From positions 1 to 51,620 of the forward strand of contig JAYSPV010000125.1 in the NCBI GenBank assembly GCA_043721915.1: 51,620 bases of DNA. The letters run 5' to 3'. The stretch's first letter is position 1; the number at the start of each line of letters is the position of its first letter. This stretch comes from UBA668 sp043721915. Lineage in GTDB: Bacteria; Actinomycetota; Acidimicrobiia; Acidimicrobiales; Ilumatobacteraceae. Below the pieces are notes generated by a model. The model made no database searches, had not been told where the DNA came from, and worked only from the letters and a program-made list of their open reading frames with translations. A program made the position numbers and the translations under genes. This document shows, in pieces, positions 8,430 to 16,089 of this stretch.

Positions 8430-9416
8430 ATGACGAACCCCAACATCCGTTTCGGGCTGCAGATCCCGCTGTTCACCTATCCCGACGTCGCTCCGGAGGA
8501 TCTCTTCGAGCGCATCTCCGACATCGCTGTCACCGCCGAGGACAGCGGCTTCGACAGCGTGTTCGTGATGGACCACTTCTACCAACTGCCCGGGCTCGGC
8601 CGCCCGGAGGAGAACATGTTCGAGGCGTACACGCTGCTGTCGGCGCTCGCCGCATGCACCCACACCGTGCGCCTCGGCTGCATGGTCGGTGGCATGACCT
8701 ACCGCAACCCGGCATTCCTGGCCAAGACGGTCACCTGCCTCGACGTAATCTCCAAGGGTCGTGCGATCTGGGGCATCGGCGCCGGCTGGTTCGAGAAGGA
8801 GCACCAGGACTACAACTTCGAGTTCGGCACCTTCACCGACCGCTTCGAGAAGCTGGAGGAGGGCCTGCAGATCGCGAAGAGCATGTTCGTCAACGAGACC
8901 ACCAGCTTCGACGGCAAGTGGTTCAAGGTCACCGATGCGATCAACAACCCCAAGCCGATCCAGGCCGGTGGCCCGCCGATCCTGATCGGTGGCAGTGGCG
9001 AGAAGAAGACGCTGCGGATGGTCGCCCAGTACGGCGACGCGTGCAACGTCTTCGGCGACGCCGACACGGTACGCCGGCTGATGGGCGTGCTCGACGAGCA
9101 CTGCGCGGCGATGGGTCGCAACCCGGCCGACATCTGCCGCACCCGCCTGGGCACGCTGATCGTGGGCCGCACGATGCAAGAGGCTCAGGCAAAGCTGTCG
9201 GCGCGATTGGGTGGCGCGACGATCGACAGCCTGCCGGCCGACATGCAGGCGCGAGTGAAGGGCATGTTCATCGTCGGCGACGCCGACGAAGTGGGCGCCA
9301 AGGTGCAGGAACTGCTCGATGCCGGCCTCGACGGCATCGTCGTCAACATGCCCGACGCCTACGACCTAGAAGCGGTCGCCCTCGCCGGTGACGTGCTGTC
9401 GAAGGTGTTCGCCTGA
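8430..9416 (+). CDS. LLM-class F420-dependent oxidoreductase (Rv1855c-like, TIGR03560)
   Basis: A 328-residue luciferase-like protein beginning NIRFGLQIPLFTYP. The motifs VFVMDHFYQLPGLG, GRAIWGIGAGWFEKEH and the substrate-side segment GGPPILIGGSGEKKTLRMVAQYGD match the F420-dependent subgroup typified by Rv1855c. It is predicted to reduce or oxidise an unknown metabolite using F420. It is divergent from the Rieske gene with 60 bp between them and is followed by a strong inverted repeat before the molybdoenzyme gene. Confidence 0.85.
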   Translation: MTNPNIRFGLQIPLFTYPDVAPEDLFERISDIAVTAEDSGFDSVFVMDHFYQLPGLGRPEENMFEAYTLLSALAACTHTVRLGCMVGGMTYRNPAFLAKTVTCLDVISKGRAIWGIGAGWFEKEHQDYNFEFGTFTDRFEKLEEGLQIAKSMFVNETTSFDGKWFKVTDAINNPKPIQAGGPPILIGGSGEKKTLRMVAQYGDACNVFGDADTVRRLMGVLDEHCAAMGRNPADICRTRLGTLIVGRTMQEAQAKLSARLGGATIDSLPADMQARVKGMFIVGDADEVGAKVQELLDAGLDGIVVNMPDAYDLEAVALAGDVLSKVFA

Positions 9417-9438
9417 CCCAATCACACGTGTTTGCGCG

Positions 9439-9492
9439 CGCAACTGGGGCGCCCCAGATCGGTACGTAGGCTTCCGGGGCGCCCCAGTTGCG
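9439..9492. repeat. 17-bp perfect inverted repeat
   Basis: CGCAACTGGGGCGCCCC at 9439-9455 is repeated exactly in inverse orientation at 9476-9492, with a 20-nt spacer. Each arm contains GGGGCGCCCC, itself a 10-bp palindrome, so two operator-like palindromes lie 36 bp apart. There is no T-tract. It lies between two plus-strand genes, 22 bp past one stop and 35 bp before the next start, and could act as a termination hairpin or a tandem operator. Confidence 0.8.
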
Positions 9493-9527
9493 AGGTCAAG
9501 CAATTGTGGACGCGTAGCCTCATCGAC

Positions 9528-11600
9528 ATGACCGACACTCGACTCGTGCACGGCACCTGCCACCACGACTGTCCCGACAGTTGTGGGTGGCAGGTCACCA
9601 TCAGCGGCAGCGGTGCCACCGAGCAGGCGGTGCAGTTGCGCGGCAACCCGGCTCACCCGTTCAGCAAGGGCGAGCTGTGCCCGAAGGTGAACCGCTTCCT
9701 CGACCGCGTGTACAGCCCCGATCGCATCCTGTACCCGTTGCGGCGCGTAGGCGCCAAGGGCGAGGGCCGCTTCGAGCGGATCACCTGGGCCGAGGCGCTC
9801 GACGAGATCGCCACCCGCTTCCACGGCATCATCGCCGAGCATGGCGCGGAGGCGATCATGCCGTACATCAGCGCCGGCAACCAGAGCCTGCTGTCGATCA
9901 TGTTCGGCGATCGCTTCTGGCACCACCTAGGGGCGTCACGGGTCACCGGCGCGCTGTGCGGCGCGACTGCCGGCGCCGGCAGTGCGACGACCAACGGCAC
10001 CGGCAAGGGCATCGACCCGAGCGATCTGGTGCACAGCAAGCTGATCATCCTGTGGGGCACCAACACCCGCCTCACCAACCGCCACCTGTGGCCGATGATC
10101 GAGGAGGCCCGGGCCGCAGGTGCACAGGTGATCGTGATCGACCCGCTGCGCACGATCACCGCCGACAGCGCCGACTGGTTCCTGCAGCCGCTCCCCGGTA
10201 CCGACGTCGCCTTGATGCTGGCGATGATGCATGTGCTCATCCGCGACGGCCTCGTCGATCACGAATGGGTCGTCGCCCACACGATCGGCTTCGACGATCT
10301 CGCGGCGCACGTCGCCGAGTGGACCCCGACGCGCGGCGCGGCCGTCACCGGCCTCGCCGTCGCCGACATCGAACGGCTGGCCACCCTCTACGGCACGATC
10401 CGGCCTGCTGCGATCCGCACGCTGATCGGCGCCGAGCACCACGAGCACGGGGCGATGTTCTTCCGCACGCTCACCTGCCTGCCCGCGCTGGTCGGCGCCT
10501 GGCGCGATCAGGGCGGTGGGTACGCACGCAGCGTCGGCGTGTGGAGCAACGACGTGATGGACCACGACGCGCTCACACGGCCCGATCTGCTCGCCGGCCG
10601 CAACACGCGCGGCCTGCCGATGGTGCAGCTCGGAAGAGTGCTCACCGGCGACCCGGAAGCGCTGCAGGACGGCCCGCCCGTCGAGGCCGTGTTCATGATC
10701 TCGGTGAACGCAATGGTGAGCGTGCCGAACACCGAGCTCGTACGCCAGGGCCTGCTGCGCGACGACCTGTTCACCGTCGTCCACGACCAGTTCCTCACCG
10801 ACACCGCCCGCTACGCCGACATCGTGCTGCCGGCCACCACCCAGATCGAGTCCACCGATGTGGTCACCAGTTGGGGGCACCTCTACCTCGGCTGGAACGA
10901 GGCAGCGATCGCGCCGCAGGGCGAATCGGTCAGCAACAGCGAGCTGCACCGCCGGCTGGCACAGGCGATGGGCTTCACCGAGCCCGCCCTGTTCGAGGAC
11001 GACCTCGCCGCGCTGCGCGCCACGCTGCCGACCATCGACATCGACGAGTTGCGCGCCACCGGCTTCGTGAAGGTGCCGTACCCGCAGGATGGGCGCCCGT
11101 TCGCCCACGGCGGCTTTCCCACCCAGTCGGGCAAGGTCGAGCTGCGCTGCGATCTCCTGGAAGCGCTGGGCCAGCCTGCGCTGCCCACCTACTCGGTGCC
11201 GGCGGAGGAAGCGTTCGCGACTCGTTTCCCATTCGCGCTGATGACACCGAAGACGCACACCCGCTTCCTCAACAGCAGCTACTCACACCTGCCCAAGCAC
11301 GGCCCGCTGGAAGGCAGCCCCTACGTCGAACTGCACGCCGACGACGCCACCGCTCTCGGCCTCGCCGACGGAGCTTGCGCGCGTGTGTGGAACGACCGCG
11401 GTGAGATCGAGCTGCCGGTACGAATCGGCGAACGCGTCCGCCCAGGGGTGATCGCCATCCCGTGGGGTTGGTGGGCCGGTCAGCACACGGGCTCGTCGAC
11501 GACCGGCCCGGTCGCCAACTCACTCACCAACGACACCATCACCGACTGGGGTGGCGGCGTCGCCTTCTGGGACACCCGAGTCGCCGTCGCTCCCGCTTGA
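9528..11600 (+). CDS. Molybdopterin-dependent oxidoreductase (DMSO reductase superfamily)
   Basis: A 690-residue bis-MGD enzyme. The N-terminal [4Fe-4S] site is C11-x3-C15-x3-C19 with the fourth Cys at 51 (GELCPK). The segment FERITWAEALDEIATRF and the cofactor-contact stretch VTGALCGATAGAGS follow; Cys in GALCG is a candidate metal ligand. The C-terminal beta-barrel domain starts near residue 565 (LMTPKTHTRFLNSSY). It resembles the single-subunit formate-dehydrogenase-like/assimilatory group; the substrate is undetermined. ATG 9528 is preferred because the longer open frame reads through the upstream inverted repeat. There is no Tat signal, so it is cytoplasmic. Confidence 0.88.
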   Translation: MTDTRLVHGTCHHDCPDSCGWQVTISGSGATEQAVQLRGNPAHPFSKGELCPKVNRFLDRVYSPDRILYPLRRVGAKGEGRFERITWAEALDEIATRFHGIIAEHGAEAIMPYISAGNQSLLSIMFGDRFWHHLGASRVTGALCGATAGAGSATTNGTGKGIDPSDLVHSKLIILWGTNTRLTNRHLWPMIEEARAAGAQVIVIDPLRTITADSADWFLQPLPGTDVALMLAMMHVLIRDGLVDHEWVVAHTIGFDDLAAHVAEWTPTRGAAVTGLAVADIERLATLYGTIRPAAIRTLIGAEHHEHGAMFFRTLTCLPALVGAWRDQGGGYARSVGVWSNDVMDHDALTRPDLLAGRNTRGLPMVQLGRVLTGDPEALQDGPPVEAVFMISVNAMVSVPNTELVRQGLLRDDLFTVVHDQFLTDTARYADIVLPATTQIESTDVVTSWGHLYLGWNEAAIAPQGESVSNSELHRRLAQAMGFTEPALFEDDLAALRATLPTIDIDELRATGFVKVPYPQDGRPFAHGGFPTQSGKVELRCDLLEALGQPALPTYSVPAEEAFATRFPFALMTPKTHTRFLNSSYSHLPKHGPLEGSPYVELHADDATALGLADGACARVWNDRGEIELPVRIGERVRPGVIAIPWGWWAGQHTGSSTTGPVANSLTNDTITDWGGGVAFWDTRVAVAPA

Positions 11601-11662
11601 GCTCGCACCCGCCTGACGATACCCGCCACGCCATCGCCGCAGGTGAGGGGTAGCCTGCCCGC

Positions 11663-12904
11663 ATGGCTGGGGAGCTGATCTACGCATTTCGCATCATGCG
11701 GCTACCGCTCCTCGACGCGGGCGGCGCCGCCATCGGTCGCCTCGACGACATCGTCATCATCCCCGGCGCTCGCGGTGGCGCGCCGCGCGTGCTCGGTTTC
11801 GTCGCCACCAGCCAACGTCGCCGCATCTTCGTCAATGGTGGCCGGATCGCCACGCTGGACAGCGAGGGCGCACGCCTGCGCAGCTGGGACGTCGATCTCA
11901 ACCCGTTCAAGCCGCGCGCCGGCGAGCTGCTGGTCGGCCGCGACCTCATCGACAAGAAACTGGGCGACGAAACGGTCAGCGACGTCGCGCTCCGCCAGGC
12001 CACCGACGGCAAGCAGACATGGTGGGAACCGGCGAAGGTTCGCCTGGCCCGGCGCACCGCGCTACGCCGCAGGCCCAGCTACCGGCTGATCGACGTCGAC
12101 GACGTGCCGACCCTGTTCCACGGCTCGGCCGGCACCGAGATGGCGGCCGAAGCCGCGCGCATGCGCGACATGCACCCCAGCGACGTCGCCGGCGTCGTGC
12201 GCGCGCTGCCCCTCACCCAGCGCAAGCAGCTCGCCGAGGCGATGGACGACGAGCGCCTCGCCGACCTGCTCGAAGAGCTGCCGGAAGCCGAGCAGTTGCG
12301 CATCATCGAGGGCCTCGACATGGACCGACTGGTGGGCGTCCTCGAGGAGATGGAGTACGACGACCTCGCCGACCTCCTCGCTGAGATGCCCGGCGAGCAA
12401 CGCACCCGGGTACTCGACGCGATGGATGAGGAAGACGCCGACGTCATGCGCCGGCTGCTGAGCTACGAGGAAGGCACCGCCGGTGCGTTGATGACGCCCG
12501 ACATCATCATCCTCGGCGCCAACGCCACCGTTGCCGAGGCACTGGCCCAGATTCGCGACCCGGAGTGGCTGGTGAGCATCGCCGCCCAGGTGTTCGTCGT
12601 GCAGCCGCCCTACAAGCCGCCGACGGGTCACTACCTGGGTGTGGTGCACTTCCAGCGTCTGCTGCGCGAGCCGCCGTCGATGGAGCTCGGCCGCTGCGTG
12701 GAGCAAGAGCCGACGATCACGCCCGACATCCTCGAGCGAGAAGTGGCCGAGCGCCTGGCCAGCTACAACCTGCTCTCGCTGGGCGTCTGCGACGAAGCCG
12801 GCCGCCTGCTGGGCGCCATCACGGTCGACGACGTGCTCGACCGCACCCTGCCCACCGGTTGGCGCCAGCGCAGGCGGGTGAACTCGGGGGCGGTGTCGCA
12901 ATGA
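11663..12904 (+). CDS. PRC-barrel / MgtE N-domain / CBS-domain protein lacking the transporter domain
   Basis: A 413-residue soluble protein with three parts: an N-terminal PRC-barrel-like region (AFRIMRLPLLDAGGAAIGRL), the superhelical MgtE intracellular N domain (repeats such as LADLLEELPEAEQLRIIEGL, residues about 160-260), and two CBS motifs toward the end. The five-helix MgtE channel is absent. In MgtE these domains sense Mg2+ and gate the channel, so this protein may sense Mg2+ or a nucleotide and act on a partner. Its stop overlaps the next start (ATGA); the coupled DUF1003 membrane protein is the obvious partner candidate. Confidence 0.85.
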   Translation: MAGELIYAFRIMRLPLLDAGGAAIGRLDDIVIIPGARGGAPRVLGFVATSQRRRIFVNGGRIATLDSEGARLRSWDVDLNPFKPRAGELLVGRDLIDKKLGDETVSDVALRQATDGKQTWWEPAKVRLARRTALRRRPSYRLIDVDDVPTLFHGSAGTEMAAEAARMRDMHPSDVAGVVRALPLTQRKQLAEAMDDERLADLLEELPEAEQLRIIEGLDMDRLVGVLEEMEYDDLADLLAEMPGEQRTRVLDAMDEEDADVMRRLLSYEEGTAGALMTPDIIILGANATVAEALAQIRDPEWLVSIAAQVFVVQPPYKPPTGHYLGVVHFQRLLREPPSMELGRCVEQEPTITPDILEREVAERLASYNLLSLGVCDEAGRLLGAITVDDVLDRTLPTGWRQRRRVNSGAVSQ

Positions 12905-13410
12905 AGCGCCGCGAAGACCTCACCACCCCCCGCCAACGCCGTCGGTTGGGCGTGCACTACGACCCCGATGCATTCGGTCAGTTCAGCGAGAGCATCGCCC
13001 GATACCTGGGCACCGCCCGGTTCCTCGTGTTCCAGAGCGTGTTCTGCGCGGGCTGGGTGGTGTGGAACATCGTCGGGCCGAAGACCTGGCGGTTCGACCA
13101 GTGGCAGTTCGTCGGCCTCACCCTGCTGCTCTCGCTGCAGGCCGCCTACGCCGCGCCACTGATCCTGCTCGCCCAGAACCGCCAGGAATCCCGCGACCGG
13201 ATGACCACCGACAACGACCGCAAGACGGCCGAGCGCACCCAGGCCGACACCGAGTTCCTCGCCCGCGAGCTGGCGAGCGTGCGTCTCGCCCTGGCCGACG
13301 TGCCGACCAGCGGAGAGCTCAACGACCACCTCGATCGCCTCTCCGAGGCCGTCGAGCGGATGACCGTTCGGCTCGATGAACTGGAAGCGCGGCGCCACAC
13401 GACCGAGTGA
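12901..13410 (+). CDS. DUF1003 family membrane protein
   Basis: A 169-residue protein with the DUF1003 layout: a basic N-terminus, FSESIARYLGTARFLVFQS, two transmembrane helices around a WRFDQWQFVGL loop, and a long charged helix from about residue 95 that probably forms a coiled coil. ATG 12901 overlaps the stop of the MgtE-N/CBS gene by 4 nt, so the two proteins are made in a fixed ratio and may form one membrane-associated complex. It is paralogous to the gene at 4375. Confidence 0.87.
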   Translation: MKRREDLTTPRQRRRLGVHYDPDAFGQFSESIARYLGTARFLVFQSVFCAGWVVWNIVGPKTWRFDQWQFVGLTLLLSLQAAYAAPLILLAQNRQESRDRMTTDNDRKTAERTQADTEFLARELASVRLALADVPTSGELNDHLDRLSEAVERMTVRLDELEARRHTTE

Positions 13411-13442
13411 CTCGACGAGTCACTTCGCGGGCGAATCGTTCC

Positions 13443-14324
13443 TCAGTTGGCGACGTGTTGCACGAGTTGCAGCGTGGCCTTGGCGAACGCGTCGGGCGAG
13501 GTCCATGAGGCGAGGTGGTCGTCGGGCACTTCGACCACGAACGCGTTCAACGAGTCGGCGAGGGCGCGTTGCTTGCGCGGCTTCACCAGCCTGTCCCGTG
13601 TGGTGACCAAGCTCCCGGCCGGCTTGCCCAGGCTGGACGCGAACACGCGGGCGTCGTAGCGGCTGAGTGACTGCCCGGCATGCACCAGGCTGAAGGTGTC
13701 GTTGCGGCTCAGTTCGCAGGCCAGCCACGGCACGTACTGCGCGAGGGGGTGGTTGGGACCGAGCAGCCGACGGATACCCCACCGCATCGAGCGCGGGAAC
13801 ACGGCGGAGCGAAGCACAGGGCCGACCAGGTGGACGGTCTTCCAGCGCAACCGTTCGTACCAGCTGGCTCGCCACTCCAGCGCCGTCGCCTGCACGACGA
13901 TGCCGCGCACCAACGCCGGGTTTCGCTGCGACAGCAGCAGGCTGATCGGCCCGCCCATCGAGTACCCGACGGTGATCACCTGCGCAATGCCGAGGGCCCG
14001 CACGAGTAGCGCCGCGTCGTCGGCGACATCGACAAGGTCGAACCTGGCCGGGTTGCGCAGCCCGCGCCCATGACCGCGGTGGTCGATGGCGACGAACGAG
14101 TAGTGCTCGGCAAGGGCCTCGTAGGCGGTGAAGAACTGCAGATCGGCGCTGGCCGTCCACCCGTGCAGCAACAACAGGGTGGGTGCCGCCGGATCGGGGT
14201 GAACGTGGTGGCGGTAGAAGACCTCGCCGCGCCCGGGCAGCACCATCGTGCGCCCTGGCGGCAGCCACGGCATCGGGAAGCCGCCACCTGTGCCTCGCTC
14301 ATCGGTGATCATCGAGGCCTCCAT
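13443..14324 (-). CDS. Alpha/beta hydrolase (serine type)
   Basis: A 293-residue alpha/beta hydrolase. The oxyanion segment LLLLHGWTASADLQF, the DHRGHGRG loop and the nucleophile elbow GYSMGG (Ser) are clear; the catalytic His is probably in VPDDHLASW near residue 270, with a helical lid between. It is likely an esterase or lipase-like enzyme with unknown substrate. It starts at ATG 14324 or 14312, just after the stop of the upstream dehydrogenase-like gene, with which it forms an operon. Confidence 0.85.
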   Translation of the reverse strand: MEASMITDERGTGGGFPMPWLPPGRTMVLPGRGEVFYRHHVHPDPAAPTLLLLHGWTASADLQFFTAYEALAEHYSFVAIDHRGHGRGLRNPARFDLVDVADDAALLVRALGIAQVITVGYSMGGPISLLLSQRNPALVRGIVVQATALEWRASWYERLRWKTVHLVGPVLRSAVFPRSMRWGIRRLLGPNHPLAQYVPWLACELSRNDTFSLVHAGQSLSRYDARVFASSLGKPAGSLVTTRDRLVKPRKQRALADSLNAFVVEVPDDHLASWTSPDAFAKATLQLVQHVAN

Positions 14325-14333
14325 GCCCCTAAG

Positions 14334-15347
14334 TTACCAGCTGGTAGCTCTGGCGACGCCGGTGAACTCCTGCACCTGGACGCCCAACAGGGTGGCGTGG
14401 TGCAGCACGTGCAGCGACGACACGTCGGCATCACTGACCGCATGCACGCCCGCCGGCAAGCCCTCGGCCAGCACCCGCAGTGCGGTCGCGGCGGCGACAC
14501 CCGCTGCCAGGTCAGCCGTGTGGCCGGCGACCCCGGCGATCACCGTGATCCGCTCGCCGTCGGGGCCGGCGCCGCGAGCCTCGACCCGCACCGCACCGAT
14601 GCTGCCCGACGCATGCGGCGGTACGAGCATCGGCAACCGGGCCGTCATCCGGTCGCGACGAGTGGCCGAGACCCGGGCCGTGATCCGGCCGGCAGTCGGG
14701 AACGAGCGCTGCAGCAGCACCGGATCGCTGAGTGCAGCCCGGTAGCAGTCCTGGGCACCGATCGGCTCCGGGAACCACACCAGGTCGCGGCCACTGCCAC
14801 CCGGGGGCTGGATCCACTCGTCGTCGTGCCAGCCCAACGCCGTGCTACCCAACGCATCGTGGTGCTGGCGGGCGCACGCGGGCCCGGCTGTCCCATGGAT
14901 CGCCACATGCAGCTCGTCGAGCTGGTGCAACTGTCCGGCAAGGTTGCGGGCGAGGAGACCACTCAGCCCGGGCGCCATGCCGGCGCCGACCACGACCGTC
15001 GACCCCGACATCTGCGCGGCACGATCGAGATCCAGCAGTGCACGCACGTCGTCGAGGTCGTCGACGATCGAGACGAGGTTGGTGCCGTCACGGATCAGCC
15101 GCTCCGCCAACTCGGCATGCGGCGCTGGTTGGCACAGGACGACCACATCGCAGACCGCGAGATCGTCGACCGACTCGACCAGCACGACGCCCTTGCGACG
15201 AACACCGAGCCCGACGCGAGGGTCGTAGACCGCCACCTGCACCTTGCGTGCCACCAGGTGAGCAACCACCCGCGCGCCCGTCGTGCCGCAACCGACAACA
15301 CCGACTATCGCGCCCGGACCGTCGCCTGCGACTGCGGCGGCATTCAC
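14334..15347 (-). CDS. NAD(P)-binding saccharopine dehydrogenase-like protein
   Basis: A 337-residue protein. The N-terminal Rossmann fold begins IVGVVGCGTTGARVVAHL with a dinucleotide-binding Gly motif, and a second segment VVVGAGMAPGLSGLLARNLA is typical of saccharopine-dehydrogenase/DapB-like proteins. The C-terminal half is a catalytic-type domain with no recognisable active site. The reaction is unknown. The GTG start at 15347 overlaps the stop of the upstream 44-aa ORF (GTGA) and the gene is followed closely by the serine hydrolase. Confidence 0.7.
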   Translation of the reverse strand: MNAAAVAGDGPGAIVGVVGCGTTGARVVAHLVARKVQVAVYDPRVGLGVRRKGVVLVESVDDLAVCDVVVLCQPAPHAELAERLIRDGTNLVSIVDDLDDVRALLDLDRAAQMSGSTVVVGAGMAPGLSGLLARNLAGQLHQLDELHVAIHGTAGPACARQHHDALGSTALGWHDDEWIQPPGGSGRDLVWFPEPIGAQDCYRAALSDPVLLQRSFPTAGRITARVSATRRDRMTARLPMLVPPHASGSIGAVRVEARGAGPDGERITVIAGVAGHTADLAAGVAAATALRVLAEGLPAGVHAVSDADVSSLHVLHHATLLGVQVQEFTGVARATSW

Positions 15348-15478
15348 TGCGGCGGCACGGTGACTTCGCGCCAGCCGCCCTCCTGTGGCGGCACACCGCC
15401 CTTGCCGCGTAGCCGCAACACCCCGGCGATCGTGCCTGCGAGCGAGAGCGCGACCATGGCCCGACGCAGTGTCTTCAT
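15344..15478 (-). CDS. Small membrane-anchored peptide (44 aa), coupled to the dehydrogenase
   Basis: ATG 15478 opens a 44-residue frame: a basic start MKTLRRAM, one hydrophobic segment of about 13 residues (VALSLAGTIAGVL), then a short soluble tail ending EGGWREVTVPPQ. The third codon positions are GC-rich like those of the neighbours, and the stop overlaps the next gene as GTGA, the arrangement used repeatedly in this genome. Together these support real translation. No family is recognised. It may be a single-pass membrane microprotein. Confidence 0.55.
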   Translation of the reverse strand: MKTLRRAMVALSLAGTIAGVLRLRGKGGVPPQEGGWREVTVPPQ

Positions 15479-15531
15479 CCGCCGGAGCGTACCAACCAGC
15501 GGCCCGGCTGCGGTTGGCCTACGGTTCGGAG

Positions 15532-15897
15532 ATGGAACTGCGCATCGTTCGTCACACCGATCACTTCGACGACGCCTGCTACTTCTACGGCAGCGTGCTC
15601 GGCTGGCCGATCACCAAGCAGTGGCCCGCTGGCGACGGGCAGGGCCGCGGCTGCATCTTCGGGTACGGCGACGTCGGCCGAGTGGAGCTGATCGAGCACG
15701 ACGATGCGGTGCCGGTGGCCGGTCTCTTCCTGGGTGTGGAGACTGCCGACGTGGCCACCTTGCACGACCAGTTGTTGGCGGCGGGTGCGAACATCCTCAG
15801 GGGTCTCGCAGTCACGCCGTGGGGTCACCGCGCGCTCACAGTGCTCGACCCGACCGGCCTCGAGATCGTGTGCTTCCAGGTGATGACACCGCAGTGA
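15532..15897 (+). CDS. VOC/glyoxalase-family protein
   Basis: A 121-residue protein with the paired beta-alpha-beta-beta-beta modules of the vicinal oxygen chelate fold: LRIVRHTDHFDDACYFYGSVLGWPI in module one and DQLLAAGANILRG with TVLDPTGLEIVCFQ in module two. It could be a lyase, a dioxygenase or an antibiotic-binding protein; metal ligands cannot be assigned with confidence. It is divergent from the dehydrogenase operon and is followed by a strong terminator. Confidence 0.8.
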   Translation: MELRIVRHTDHFDDACYFYGSVLGWPITKQWPAGDGQGRGCIFGYGDVGRVELIEHDDAVPVAGLFLGVETADVATLHDQLLAAGANILRGLAVTPWGHRALTVLDPTGLEIVCFQVMTPQ

Positions 15898-15922
15898 CGG
15901 GCCGACCGGCCACCGGGAACGA

Positions 15923-15950
15923 CGAAGGCCCCCTGTGAAGGGGGCCTTCG
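15923..15950. terminator. Rho-independent-type hairpin, probably bidirectional
   Basis: CGAAGGCCCCC at 15923-15933 pairs perfectly with GGGGGCCTTCG at 15940-15950 across a 6-nt loop. It sits between the convergent VOC gene and tRNA-Ile, 26 nt from each, and can serve both. The T-tract is missing, as is common in high-GC actinobacteria. Confidence 0.75.
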
Positions 15951-15975
15951 ACACGCCGCTCTGCGGCACTAACGG

Positions 15976-16049
15976 TGGGGCTACACAGAATCGAACTGTG
16001 GACCTCATCCTTATCAGGGATGCGCTCTAACCGACTGAGCTATAGCCCC
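15976..16049 (-). tRNA. tRNA-Ile (anticodon GAT)
   Basis: On the minus strand a 74-nt cloverleaf has acceptor GGGGCTA/TAGCCCC, anticodon loop CTGATAA with GAT, a TTCGATT T loop and discriminator A; CCA is not encoded. It follows the DUF3566 gene downstream of gyrA, exactly where ileT lies in mycobacteria. Confidence 0.97.
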
Positions 16050-16089
16050 GCTAGCGGTACGCAAGGTTAGCGGGCGCGCCGGAAAACAC

